In this document: one piece after another, positions 8,524 through 16,498 of the stretch | Numbering within the stretch: the first letter of the stretch is position 1 | Layout: each line of letters begins with the position of its first letter | Assembly: GCA_017480195.1 (NCBI GenBank) | Contig: JAFVBE010000042.1 | Span: 1 to 32,524, forward strand | Source: Lachnospiraceae bacterium | GTDB taxonomy: Bacteria; Bacillota; Clostridia; Lachnospirales; Lachnospiraceae | DNA: 32,524 bases | Direction of reading: 5' to 3' | Program-made: the position numbers and the translations under genes | The notes under the pieces: generated by a model | What the model was told of the DNA's origin: nothing | The model's database searches: none | What the model saw: the letters and a program-made list of their open reading frames with translations, nothing else

Positions 8524-9930
8524 TTAACCTATGCTTCCCTTCATCTCAAGTCTGATAAGATTGTTCATCTCAACCGCATACTCAAGAGGAAGCTCCTTAG
8601 ATACATTGTCAGCAAAACCGCTTACTATAAGTGCTCTTGCATCCTCCTCGCTCATACCTCTGCTCATCAGATAAAATACTGCGTCATCGCTGATGCTTCC
8701 AATCTTCGCCTCATGTCCAACATTGGCATCCTTAGTTCTTATATCCATAGCCGGTATCGTATCCGAGCGCGACTCCGAGTCAAGCATTAGCGACTCACAG
8801 GAAACTGCCGACTTAGCACCTGTCGCACTCTTCTGAACTACTACGCTGCTTCGGAAGGTGCTTATACCGCCGCTCTTGCTTATGGAGCGGGTATTCATAT
8901 ATGAGCTTGTATTCTTACCTATATGCACTACCTTTGCACCTGTATCAAGGTTTTGTCCGTTTCCTGCAAATGTTACACCGGTGAATTCCATCCTCGAATT
9001 ATCACCCTTGAGCACACTCATAGGATAGAGATATCCGACATGTGAACCAAATGAGCCTGACACCCATTCTACAGCTCCGCCTTCCTCTACAAGCGCCCTC
9101 TTAGTATTAAGGTTGTACATATTCTTAGACCAGTTCTCTATGGTCGAATATCTAAGCTTCGCATTCTTCTTTATATATAATTCAACGCAGCCTGCGTGCA
9201 GATTAGCAACATTATACTTAGGTGCCGAGCAGCCTTCGATAAAATGAAGACTTGCCCCCTCATCAACGATTATAAGTGTATGCTCGAACTGTCCCGCACC
9301 CTTAGCATTTAATCTGAAATATGATTGTAACGGTATGGAAACCTCAGTATTCTTCGGTACATAAACAAATGAACCACCTGACCATACTGCTCCATGAAGT
9401 GCTGCGAATTTGTGATCTCTCGGAGTAACAAGCTTCATAAAATACTCCTTAACCATATCCGCATATTCACCCTTTAGAGCACTTTCCATATCAGTATATA
9501 CAACTCCCTGTGCTGCAACCTCATCCTTGACATTGTGATACACAAGCTCGGAATCATACTGCGCTCCCACGCCGGCAAGAGACTTACGCTCTGCCTCAGG
9601 TATTCCCAGTCGTTCAAATGTGTCCTTTATGTCCTGTGGAACATTGTCCCAGTTATTGTGCATGGAACTCTTAGGTCTTACATAGGTTGCAATGTGATCC
9701 ATGTCGAGTCCTTCTATGGATGGTCCCCAATCGGGAATTTCTTTTTCATTATATATCTTAAGGGACTCAAGGCGAAACTGTCTCATCCATTCAGGGTCTT
9801 CCTTCTCATTGGAAAGCTTCTCAATTATAGCTTCCGTAAGGCCTTCTTCCATACGATAGTCGTCGTCCTCAACATCCTTTATGTCGTATATGCTTCTGTC
9901 TATATCATCGACTTGGCTCTTCTCTGCCAT
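8524..9930 (-). CDS. sufB: SufB, Fe-S cluster assembly scaffold subunit
   Basis: A 468-residue core subunit of the SufBCD complex, full length for the family. Characteristic stretches include the N-terminal SIYDIKDVEDDDYR, PDWGPSIEGLD, the SLAGVGAQYDSE region, AALHGAVWSGGSFVYVP, HFIEGCSAPKY, ENWSKNMYNLNTKRA and the C-terminal VGHEAKIGSISDDAVFYLMSRGM. At the site aligned by eye with the E. coli SufB sulfur-acceptor Cys, this protein has Ser (LDSESRSDTIP). This is believed common in Firmicutes, where the route of sulfur differs. The start at 9930 follows GGAG with 8 bases of spacing. A 310-bp gap containing a large palindromic element separates it from sufC, unlike the tightly packed genes downstream. 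Confidence 0.96.
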   Translation of the reverse strand: MAEKSQVDDIDRSIYDIKDVEDDDYRMEEGLTEAIIEKLSNEKEDPEWMRQFRLESLKIYNEKEIPDWGPSIEGLDMDHIATYVRPKSSMHNNWDNVPQDIKDTFERLGIPEAERKSLAGVGAQYDSELVYHNVKDEVAAQGVVYTDMESALKGEYADMVKEYFMKLVTPRDHKFAALHGAVWSGGSFVYVPKNTEVSIPLQSYFRLNAKGAGQFEHTLIIVDEGASLHFIEGCSAPKYNVANLHAGCVELYIKKNAKLRYSTIENWSKNMYNLNTKRALVEEGGAVEWVSGSFGSHVGYLYPMSVLKGDNSRMEFTGVTFAGNGQNLDTGAKVVHIGKNTSSYMNTRSISKSGGISTFRSSVVVQKSATGAKSAVSCESLMLDSESRSDTIPAMDIRTKDANVGHEAKIGSISDDAVFYLMSRGMSEEDARALIVSGFADNVSKELPLEYAVEMNNLIRLEMKGSIG

Positions 9931-9977
9931 TGGTGTTTCTCCTTTCGATATTGGCATTTTGTTATTGTATTAAGTTC

Positions 9978-10162
9978 GTTGTATGTATCCGTATAATATA
10001 TCGCAGGCACGCTCTCGCTACGATTCGCTCGCAGCGGTACTAAGTGTCTTAATCCTGTAAAAACATATTAACTCGCTTAGCTCGTCATATGTTTTTCAGT
10101 CTTAATACACAAGTACCGGCGGCTCATAGTACCTGCTTATACATTATACGGATACATACAAC
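9978..10162. repeat. 185-bp palindromic element between sufC and sufB
   Basis: The ends are a perfect 20-bp inverted repeat (9978-9997 and 10143-10162; left arm starts GTTGTATGTATCC). Nested inside are GGTACT/AGTACC (10036-10041, 10112-10117) and a perfect 10-bp pair AAAAACATAT/ATATGTTTTT (10059-10068, 10087-10096) around an 18-base loop TAACTCGCTTAGCTCGTC. Folded as RNA, the whole element forms one long imperfect hairpin inside the suf transcript. It contains no plausible ORF. A second element with a very similar loop sits in the thiamine leader (16111-16319). It fills most of the 310-bp sufC-sufB gap; nothing else was seen there. Confidence 0.8.
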
Positions 10163-10240
10163 TTACACAGTTTATACATATAAAAAAATAATCACTAACA
10201 ATACAAAACACATTTGATATTTTGAATTTTTGAAGAAAAT

Positions 10241-10987
10241 CTATATTTCCAAGCTTTCAAATCCTTTTGAATTAACTTCATCCACAAGTGAAGCATCTCC
10301 TGTTTTGACAATTACCCCCTCATGCATGATATGTGTTTCGTCTACTGTAAGGGCTTCAAGGATTTTGGTGCTGTGGGTTATAATCAGCAGTGAACCCATG
10401 CAGCGTTCCTTATATATTTTTATGCCGTTTGATACTGTGCGGACAGCATCCACATCAAGTCCTGAATCTGTCTCATCAAGGATTGCAAGCTCAGGTTCTA
10501 ACATAAGCATCTGGAGAATTTCAGCTTTCTTCTTCTCACCGCCGGAGAAGCCGACATTTAGGTCACGTTCAGCATAAGACTCGTCCATAGAAAGAAGCGC
10601 CATAGTCTCCTTTAATTTCTTCTTGAAATCCCATAATCTTATTCTCTGTCCGGTCTTCTGTTCCAATGCACTTCTGATAAATGCTGAAAGCGTAACTCCC
10701 GGAACCTCAAGAGGATTCTGAAAGGATAAAAATATTCCCTTCTTAGCTCTCTCATTTACTGCAAGCTCAGCTATGTCCTCACCCTTGAAAATTATTCTTC
10801 CACCTGTAACCTCATAATTCGGATTACCCGATATGGCATATCCTAATGTAGACTTACCTGTACCGTTAGGTCCCATAAGTACATGAGTTTCATTCTCTCC
10901 TATATTGAGATTAACGCCATGAAGAATCTCCTTTTCTCCTACATTTATATGCAAATCTTTTACAACCAATAATTCCTTCTTATCCAT
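10241..10987 (-). CDS. sufC: SufC, Fe-S assembly ATPase
   Basis: A 248-residue ABC-type ATPase that drives conformational change of the SufB-SufD scaffold; it is cytoplasmic and not a transporter. It has Walker A GPNGTGKST (39-47), the Q-loop FLSFQNPLEVPGV specific to SufC, the signature GFSGGEKKKAEI (about 147-157), Walker B LAILDETDSGLD and the switch histidine in IITHS. The ATG at 10987 is preceded by AAGGAAGG. It follows the rrf2 gene by 17 bp and is the first structural gene of the operon. Confidence 0.97.
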   Translation of the reverse strand: MDKKELLVVKDLHINVGEKEILHGVNLNIGENETHVLMGPNGTGKSTLGYAISGNPNYEVTGGRIIFKGEDIAELAVNERAKKGIFLSFQNPLEVPGVTLSAFIRSALEQKTGQRIRLWDFKKKLKETMALLSMDESYAERDLNVGFSGGEKKKAEILQMLMLEPELAILDETDSGLDVDAVRTVSNGIKIYKERCMGSLLIITHSTKILEALTVDETHIMHEGVIVKTGDASLVDEVNSKGFESLEI

Positions 10988-11004
10988 ACTTTTGCCTTCC
11001 TTTT

Positions 11005-11436
11005 TTATATTTTATCTGAATTTATTTCATCCTTGTTATCAAGAAAATCCTGCAAGGTATAGCTGTCGATATATTCATTAATCTGCGTTGCAAGCCCCTG
11101 CCAGAAGGGATATGCATTGCAGAGATTTGTCATCTCACATTTTTTCTCATCCTTAGCTATACAGGCAACAGGCGATAAATCTCCCTCCGTAACCCGAAGA
11201 ATATCACCAACCTTGTATTCATCCGGCTGCCTGTTCAGCCTATAACCTCCATCCTTACCCATAGCACTTTCGACAAGCTCGTGCTTGGACAAGCCGGTCA
11301 TTATGGACTCAAGGTATTTTCGGGATATATCCTGCCTTTCCGCCATATCCTTAAGTCTGATAAACTCTCCCGTATTATGCTCTGCCATATCTATCATAAC
11401 ACGAAGGGCATATCGGCCTTTTGTTGAAACTATCAT
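11005..11436 (-). CDS. Rrf2-family regulator of the suf operon (IscR/SufR-like)
   Basis: A 143-residue winged-helix regulator. The N-terminus MIVSTKGRYALRVMIDMAEH is the standard Rrf2 start, followed by the recognition helix region ISRKYLESIMTGLSKHELV, the wing GKDGGYRL and the linker VGDILRVTEG. Three cysteines (Cys92, Cys100, Cys106) in the ACIAKDEKKCEMTNLC segment match the Fe-S ligand loop of IscR-like members, so it probably senses Fe-S status. It is promoter-proximal in the suf operon and a palindrome overlaps its -35 box, which points to autoregulation. In Gram-positives without isc this is the usual suf repressor. The start at 11436 follows AGGAAG. Confidence 0.93.
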   Translation of the reverse strand: MIVSTKGRYALRVMIDMAEHNTGEFIRLKDMAERQDISRKYLESIMTGLSKHELVESAMGKDGGYRLNRQPDEYKVGDILRVTEGDLSPVACIAKDEKKCEMTNLCNAYPFWQGLATQINEYIDSYTLQDFLDNKDEINSDKI

Positions 11437-11491
11437 ATATATTCACTTCCTGTTATTCTTCTGAAATATGATAAACTCTATCAATTCATAG

Positions 11492-11529
11492 ATTATAACT
11501 ATAAACTCCTACTATGTCAATAGGAGTTT
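11492..11529 (-). promoter_or_regulatory. suf operon promoter with Rrf2-type operator
   Basis: On the minus strand TTGACA (11515-11520) and TATAAT (11492-11497) are separated by exactly 17 bases: a perfect vegetative promoter, with the start codon of the regulator about 56 bp after the -10 box. A perfect 9-bp inverted repeat AAACTCCTA / TAGGAGTTT (11503-11511 and 11521-11529) with 9 bases between centres on the -35 box, so a bound dimer would block polymerase. It is the obvious candidate site for the Rrf2 protein encoded immediately downstream. Confidence 0.85.
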
Positions 11530-11649
11530 AAAAATAATTATGATTTGCAAGTTAAATAGATTTTTCATATATGGTAAAAATTAATTTAAGAATAATTTAA
11601 TCTGTAAAATAATATAATATAAAAATATTATTTCAAGCATTATCCAATT

Positions 11650-13035
11650 ATGTCCAAACGAACTATATTAAAAGGCACTCTCATACTAACAGTAGCCGGA
11701 ATAGCCACGAAGCTTCTCGGCTTTTATAACCGTATCTTCCTCACCAGATTAATCGGGGTTATAGAACTTGGCAAATACCAGCTTGTATTTCCTATATATA
11801 TGTTTGTATTCGCGTTCTGCTCTCAGGGAATAGCAACCACCTTAACCAAACAGGTATCATATTACATAGGTAGAAAAAATGAAGAAAAGGCTGATTACAT
11901 ATTCAGAATATCAATCCTTATATCCGTATCACTAAGCCTTATTCTTGCGTCAATTATATATGGAGCAAGTGATTTCATAAGTCTCACACTGCTAAAAAAT
12001 ACAGATTGCGGTGCCCTGCTTCGGATAATTACACTTGCCATACCATTTGTGGCTTTAAAATCCTGTATCAACTTTTATTTTATAGGCATTGATAAGCCTA
12101 TGTTTCATGGACTTTCGCATTTCATAGAACAAGTCATAAGAATCGGCTCTGCGTACATATTGTCCTTATGTGTGATAACCGAGAAGGTAAATGCACAGCT
12201 TGCCGTAATTGCTGTCGTAATCGGAGAAATCTCAGCAACATTTATTGCAATTATAATATATTATGTAAACAAGCATAGCGAAAATACAACAAGGATAATA
12301 GGAGATAATAAACAAAATGAAAACAAAATAAATAATAAAGTATTCCATTCTAAAACTACTAATCAAAAGCTATCCCTACAAGAAAAGCAGAAAACTCTTA
12401 GATACTTTGCAAATGACGCCATACCGATTACAATCAACAACCTTATACTTACATTATTTTCAACCTTTGAAGCAATAATCATGCCCGCCATGCTCTACTA
12501 TTATTACAATGACAGCGATATGGCACTTGAGACCTTCGGTATCATAACAGGTATTGTTATCCCATTTATACTTTTTCCGGCTACGATTACCACATCATTA
12601 TCAACTATGCTTCTGCCCGCTGTCTCCTATGCCAACGCACAGCATGACACAAGAACTATCAATAAGGCTCTAAAGAACTGTATACTGTTCTGTATCCTGC
12701 TTGGTCTTTGTGCATCCGCAGGTTTCCTTCTGTTAGGCGAGCCAATATGCACTTTCGCCTTTAAAAGCAAAGAAGCAGGCATTCTGTTAAGAAAGCTCTG
12801 CTTACTCTGTCCTCTTATTTATACATCAGGCAATCTAACCGCCATACTAAACGGTATAGATAAATCATTCTTTGCCCTGATATGCAATATCATTTCAATA
12901 TCAATAAGAATAGCATTTATATTCTTATTAGTGCCGCATTATGGTCTTAATGCCTACGCAATGGGAATGTTCGTAAGCTATACAACCATAAATCTGCTTA
13001 TGTTATTGGGAATCCGCAACTTTAAAGCATTATAA
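11650..13035 (+). CDS. SpoVB/MurJ-like lipid flippase of the MOP superfamily
   Basis: A 461-residue polytopic membrane protein of the polysaccharide-exporter branch of the MOP superfamily (SpoVB, YtgP, MurJ relatives) that flips lipid-linked precursors across the membrane. The N-terminus TILKGTLILTVAGIATKLLGFYNRIFLTRLIG is the family signature with its conserved Lys/Arg pair. Around 12-14 hydrophobic helices follow, with FPIYMFVFAFCSQGIATTLTK and FPATITTSLSTMLLPAVSYANA as recognisable core segments. A polar insert of about 50 residues rich in Asn/Lys (residues about 205-255) sits mid-protein. It is shorter than typical SpoVB (about 520). No ribosome-binding site is visible before the ATG, though a TATAAT lies at 11613-11618. 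A sporulation role is possible; general cell-wall precursor export is equally likely. Confidence 0.85.
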   Translation: MSKRTILKGTLILTVAGIATKLLGFYNRIFLTRLIGVIELGKYQLVFPIYMFVFAFCSQGIATTLTKQVSYYIGRKNEEKADYIFRISILISVSLSLILASIIYGASDFISLTLLKNTDCGALLRIITLAIPFVALKSCINFYFIGIDKPMFHGLSHFIEQVIRIGSAYILSLCVITEKVNAQLAVIAVVIGEISATFIAIIIYYVNKHSENTTRIIGDNKQNENKINNKVFHSKTTNQKLSLQEKQKTLRYFANDAIPITINNLILTLFSTFEAIIMPAMLYYYYNDSDMALETFGIITGIVIPFILFPATITTSLSTMLLPAVSYANAQHDTRTINKALKNCILFCILLGLCASAGFLLLGEPICTFAFKSKEAGILLRKLCLLCPLIYTSGNLTAILNGIDKSFFALICNIISISIRIAFIFLLVPHYGLNAYAMGMFVSYTTINLLMLLGIRNFKAL

Positions 13036-13060
13036 AAGCTTACGCAACAATTCGGAATTG

Positions 13061-13879
13061 TTATACTGAAAGCGCCCCCTTAATCTGCCTCTTGTATTCT
13101 AAAAACTGTTCTGTCAGCATAAAATCCTGACCGCGCGGCTTAGGCTCATCAATCACGAACTCTTCGGTAATATGCGCAGGAGACCCCTTCATAATACATA
13201 TGCGGTCGGATATCAGAATCGCTTCATCGATATCATGGGTTATGAATATTGTCGATAAATCAATCTCCTCCATAACCTTCAGATACCACTCCTGTAGTGA
13301 TGTTCTGGTTAGCGTATCAAGTGCGGAGAACGGCTCATCCAAAAGTGCAACCTTATTTCCACACAGATATGTTCTTAAGAGCGCTGCCCTCTGTCTCATA
13401 CCACCTGAAAGCTGAGCCGGATATTTCTTCTCTGTACCTGATATCTCGAACTGTTCAAAATACTCTGCCGCCTTATCTCTTGCTGCCTTCTTCCTCATAC
13501 CTGATATAACAAGGGGAAGTGCTGCATTGTCAAGGACAGTCTTATGCTCAAGCAGCATATCCTTTTGGAGCATATAGCTTATGCGTCCTGATATGCCGGT
13601 TACATCCTCAGATATACTGTCAGCATTCATTGCCTCCTCACTACTGCCGGCTTTTGGAATATCCATATCTATTACAGAATCATGTTCTCTTAGTAACACC
13701 CTGCCACTGTCCGGCTTCATAAGTCCGGAAAGAACATTAAAGAGCGTCGTCTTGCCGACTCCACTTACACCGAGGAGACATACTATCTCACCACGATTGA
13801 GGTTTATATTTATGTCATCCAAAACAACCTTATCACCATATGCTTTTGTAATATGTTCTGCACGCAATATTTCCTGCAT
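13061..13879 (-). CDS. thiZ: ABC transporter ATPase for thiamine or its pyrimidine precursor
   Basis: A 272-residue importer ATPase of the nitrate/sulfonate/thiamine-precursor type. Walker A is GVSGVGKTT (37-45), the Q-loop Gln is near 105, the signature is LSGGMRQRAAL (157-167), Walker B is VALLDEPFSALD and the switch His is in FITHDIDEA. Relative to close relatives there is an extra acidic Ser/Glu/Asp stretch of about 30 residues (about 66-97) between Walker A and the Q-loop. It is the last gene of the riboswitch-controlled operon, 8 bp after the lipoprotein gene. The assignment to thiamine rests on the upstream TPP riboswitch and on its partners; on sequence alone it could equally be SsuB- or TauB-like. 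Confidence 0.85.
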   Translation of the reverse strand: MQEILRAEHITKAYGDKVVLDDININLNRGEIVCLLGVSGVGKTTLFNVLSGLMKPDSGRVLLREHDSVIDMDIPKAGSSEEAMNADSISEDVTGISGRISYMLQKDMLLEHKTVLDNAALPLVISGMRKKAARDKAAEYFEQFEISGTEKKYPAQLSGGMRQRAALLRTYLCGNKVALLDEPFSALDTLTRTSLQEWYLKVMEEIDLSTIFITHDIDEAILISDRICIMKGSPAHITEEFVIDEPKPRGQDFMLTEQFLEYKRQIKGALSV

Positions 13880-13887
13880 ATTATCTC

Positions 13888-14904
13888 CTATTCCGGCAGG
13901 TAATCATTTGTAAAGCCATATCCCGAAGGAATCACATCTGACAGATTATTATCTGATAACCACTTATAGAATGCATCCCATCTGGTTTGGTCAATATATC
14001 CCCATCTGTCAACCTCTGCTTTGTACTGAGCAGACAACCATTCCTGACTCTTCTTTACAAGTTCCTCATCTAACTCAGGAACCTGCTCACAGAGTATCTC
14101 TGCCGCCTTATCAGGATTATCTATAGCATACTCATAACCCTTCTTGGTCGCTCTAAGGAAAGCCTTTGCTGTATCAGAATTATCAGCAATCCAATTACTG
14201 TTCGCTATAATCACCGGACTATAATAATCAAATTCCGGTGTAATATCCTTGAAATAAATCATATTCGTATCAAGTCCTGCTAGCTCAGTCGCTATACCTG
14301 CCCATGCATAATAAACCCATATAGCATCAATATCCTGCTTAAGTGCCGCAACCTCATCCGTCACATACTCCGGTATAAGATTAACCTTAGAATAATCTCC
14401 GCCATCAGCTTCCACGATATTTTCAATCATTGCCTGTTCAACCGGCAGTTCCCATGTAGCATAATTCTTTCCCTCAAGTCCCTTAGGGGTATCTATGCCA
14501 TCCTCCTTTAATGAGATTATACCTGAGGTATTGTGCTGAATAAGTGTTGCAACAGCTACTACAGGTATATCATCCTCTGAGGTAAATACCGGCGCAAGAT
14601 AATCCTGAAAATCAATGCCGAACTGTGCATCACCTGATGCCACCATCATAGTGGCTCCATCCTCAGGAGGCTGTACTATAGTTACATTTAAACCTTCTTC
14701 CTCGAAATATCCCTCACTCAAAGCCACATAAAAGCCTGTGTGATTGGTATTCGGTGTCCAGTCAAGCACAAGAGTTATATCGGTCATAGGCTTGTCAGCA
14801 GATTTATCATTATCCTTATCCTTTCCGCAGCCCGCCAGACCAAATGTCAATACGACCGCAAGTACTGATGATAAAATTTTTTTTAAAATATTATGTCTTT
14901 TCAT
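13888..14904 (-). CDS. thiY: Thiamine-precursor-binding lipoprotein (ThiY/NMT1-THI5 family)
   Basis: A 338-residue extracellular solute-binding lipoprotein. The N-terminus has a signal peptide with lipobox LAGCGK, so it should be lipid-anchored at the membrane surface. The mature protein starts with the NMT1/THI5-like hallmark ITLVLDWTPNTNHTGFYVA, then GYFEEEGLNV and the FGIDFQDYLAP loop. In Bacillus the homologue ThiY binds formylaminopyrimidine for salvage into HMP. The start at 14904 (MKRHNIL) is preferred because AGAAGG lies 9 bases upstream; the alternative ATG at 14913 directly abuts that site. The permease is 76 bp upstream and the ATPase 8 bp downstream in the same transcript. Confidence 0.9.
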   Translation of the reverse strand: MKRHNILKKILSSVLAVVLTFGLAGCGKDKDNDKSADKPMTDITLVLDWTPNTNHTGFYVALSEGYFEEEGLNVTIVQPPEDGATMMVASGDAQFGIDFQDYLAPVFTSEDDIPVVAVATLIQHNTSGIISLKEDGIDTPKGLEGKNYATWELPVEQAMIENIVEADGGDYSKVNLIPEYVTDEVAALKQDIDAIWVYYAWAGIATELAGLDTNMIYFKDITPEFDYYSPVIIANSNWIADNSDTAKAFLRATKKGYEYAIDNPDKAAEILCEQVPELDEELVKKSQEWLSAQYKAEVDRWGYIDQTRWDAFYKWLSDNNLSDVIPSGYGFTNDYLPE

Positions 14905-14989
14905 CTTCTTCATCCTTCTTTTTAATAATTAAATTTTATAATAATTATTCAGCTATAAGCTGATAATTAAATACAACTATAAATAAGCA

Positions 14990-15766
14990 TTACTTTGTGT
15001 CATTCTCCCTGACATGCTTCCACGGCATAAGCTTATATTGAAGAAGCTTGATAAACGCCATCAATATCAGACTTATCGCCGATACGAAGAATATGACAGC
15101 AAACATCTTGTCATAAGACATTGATTTCTTAACTCTCGTCATATAGACACCAAGTCCGGAAAAGCCTCCCAGCCATTCGGCGATGACCGCACCTACTATC
15201 GAATAAGATGCTGCAATCTTAAGTCCTGAGAATAGCTCACCTAACGCACTCGGGAACTTAACATGCCAGAATATCTGCCACTTGTTAGCATTCATGGACT
15301 TCATAAGGTATATCAAATCCGCATCCACCGACTGAAAGCCCTCCAGCAGACCTACCGCAACCGGAAAATATGAAACAAGAACCACAAGCACAACCTTCGG
15401 TGCCATCCCATAGGAAAACCAAAGTATCAAAAGCGGTGCTATGGCAACCGGCGGTATCGTCTGCGTCAGCACAAGTATCGGATAAAGTCCCTGCCTTACC
15501 ACCTTAAACGCATCCATGAAAGCCGCACTTACAAAGCCAAGCAATACCCCAAGAACCATTCCTATAACCGCCTCAATAAGAGTAGTCTTCGCATGCTGCA
15601 TAAGCAGAGGAAAATCATTGATAAAGGCTCTGACAACCCTTACAGGCGACGGCAGCATATAGGACGGTACAAGCTCGAATGTGCATACAAGCTGCCATAT
15701 AATCAAAAATATAATAATAACCACGCAGGGAACGGCTATATCGGAATATCTTTTGTTTTTATTCAT
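14990..15766 (-). CDS. thiX: ABC transporter permease for thiamine or its pyrimidine precursor
   Basis: A 258-residue inner-membrane permease of the binding-protein-dependent family (SsuC/TauC/ThiX). About six hydrophobic segments are visible, starting with AVPCVVIIIFLIIWQLVC. The motif LPSPVRVV follows the first helix, and the EAA-type loop that contacts the ATPase is in the region GFQSVDADLIYLMKSMNAN. The ATG overlaps the stop of the upstream thiamine-binding gene by one base (TAATG), which indicates translational coupling. Its role is inferred from the TPP riboswitch and the ThiY-like partner. Confidence 0.9.
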   Translation of the reverse strand: MNKNKRYSDIAVPCVVIIIFLIIWQLVCTFELVPSYMLPSPVRVVRAFINDFPLLMQHAKTTLIEAVIGMVLGVLLGFVSAAFMDAFKVVRQGLYPILVLTQTIPPVAIAPLLILWFSYGMAPKVVLVVLVSYFPVAVGLLEGFQSVDADLIYLMKSMNANKWQIFWHVKFPSALGELFSGLKIAASYSIVGAVIAEWLGGFSGLGVYMTRVKKSMSYDKMFAVIFFVSAISLILMAFIKLLQYKLMPWKHVRENDTK

Positions 15767-16092
15767 TACGCACTCTTCATCTGCTTAAGCACATCATTCT
15801 TGTGATGCTTCGCAGTCTTTCTCTCTATAGTAAGCTTCTCACCATCAGGCTTATAGGTTATCTTCACATAGCTCATAACGCTCGGTGCACCTGCCTCCAC
15901 CGCAATATACTGACAATGCTTGACAATCTCCATAAGCTGCTCATAATCACCCTCCATAGCAGTCTCACACGGACCGACATAATAATTAACACCGGTACTC
16001 TTGATATAATCTATAACAGCATCTACGACTCTTATGATTTCTTCATCTCCCTGTACTGCGGGAAGTACCTGAATTGCTACATTTGCATTCAT
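15766..16092 (-). CDS. MTH1187/YkoF-family thiamine-binding protein
   Basis: A 108-residue single-domain protein of the UPF0045 (MTH1187/YkoF-like) family, small cytoplasmic ferredoxin-fold proteins that bind thiamine or its hydroxymethylpyrimidine moiety. Family stretches: VAIQVLPAVQGDEEIIRVVD, YIKSTGVNYYVGPCETAMEGD and the C-terminal SVMSYVKITYKP. It is the first gene behind the TPP riboswitch and overlaps the permease gene by one base. That position parallels ykoF in the Bacillus ykoFEDC thiamine operon and supports a role in binding or delivering the imported vitamin. The ATG at 16092 follows ATAGGAGTGAAATTAT. Confidence 0.9.
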   Translation of the reverse strand: MNANVAIQVLPAVQGDEEIIRVVDAVIDYIKSTGVNYYVGPCETAMEGDYEQLMEIVKHCQYIAVEAGAPSVMSYVKITYKPDGEKLTIERKTAKHHKNDVLKQMKSA

Positions 16093-16110
16093 ATAATTTC
16101 ACTCCTATCC

Positions 16111-16319
16111 AAAGAAAATGAACAGCAGGGATAGATTCGTCAACATGCAATCAATTTGCTAAATCAGTAAACTCAAATTCTCTACGCCCTGCACGAAACT
16201 GACAACTCGCTTTGCTCAGACAGTCTGTTTCTGAGCGGGTGTATTCGAATTCTCGTTTCTGATTTCACGCAAATTGTGCAAATTGTTTCCGTAACCTATC
16301 CCTGCTGTTCATTCTCTTT
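16111..16319. repeat. 209-bp palindromic element in the thiamine operon leader
   Basis: The ends form a 24-bp inverted repeat with one mismatch (16111-16134 and 16296-16319; core AACAGCAGGGATAG). Inside, a GAAACTGAC / GTCTGTTTC stem (16195-16203 and about 16223-16231) encloses the loop AACTCGCTTTGCTC, nearly the same as the loop of the element at 9978-10162. The element begins 4 bp upstream of the ribosome-binding site of the first thiamine gene and lies downstream of the TPP aptamer in the same transcript. It would fold into one long hairpin in the mRNA. There is no ORF in it. Confidence 0.8.
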
Positions 16320-16387
16320 ATGCAACAACTTTTATAACGAATATAAGTAAAATAACATTATATAAGTGTCATTTTTACCATATGATA

Positions 16388-16488
16388 TACTCCCTACGCC
16401 GGCATTATCCGGATCAGGTTACGGGTTACCCCTTAGGATTGGCGTTCTAAGCAGACCGCCTCTCAGCCTAATATATTAAGCACTCCTG
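16388..16488 (-). ncRNA. TPP riboswitch (THI-box aptamer)
   Basis: Read on the minus strand, the segment contains the invariant thi-box elements: CTGAGA after the P2 stem, the GGGGTAACCC-type P3 stretch, ACCTGATCCGGATAATGCCG and GCGTAGGGA. The outer P1 stem pairs AGGAGTG near 16487 with the GGGAGTAT side near 16388. It lies immediately after a consensus promoter and about 300 nt upstream of the thiamine-uptake operon. In the family, TPP binding shuts off expression. No terminator or anti-Shine-Dalgarno hairpin of the usual kind follows within 70 nt; the palindromic element lies there instead. Confidence 0.97.
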
Positions 16489-16498
16489 TTCGTTGATG

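Noticed and set aside
10230-10577. 115-codon plus-strand ORF opposite sufC
   Set aside because: It is antisense to the well-conserved sufC coding frame and resembles no known protein; a shadow of the real gene.
13046-13062. Terminator between the flippase gene and the thiamine ATPase gene (AACAATTC-G-GAATTGTT)
   Set aside because: The stem is perfect but AT-rich with a one-base centre, lacks a U-tract and overlaps the stop of the ATPase gene; it is too weak to call.
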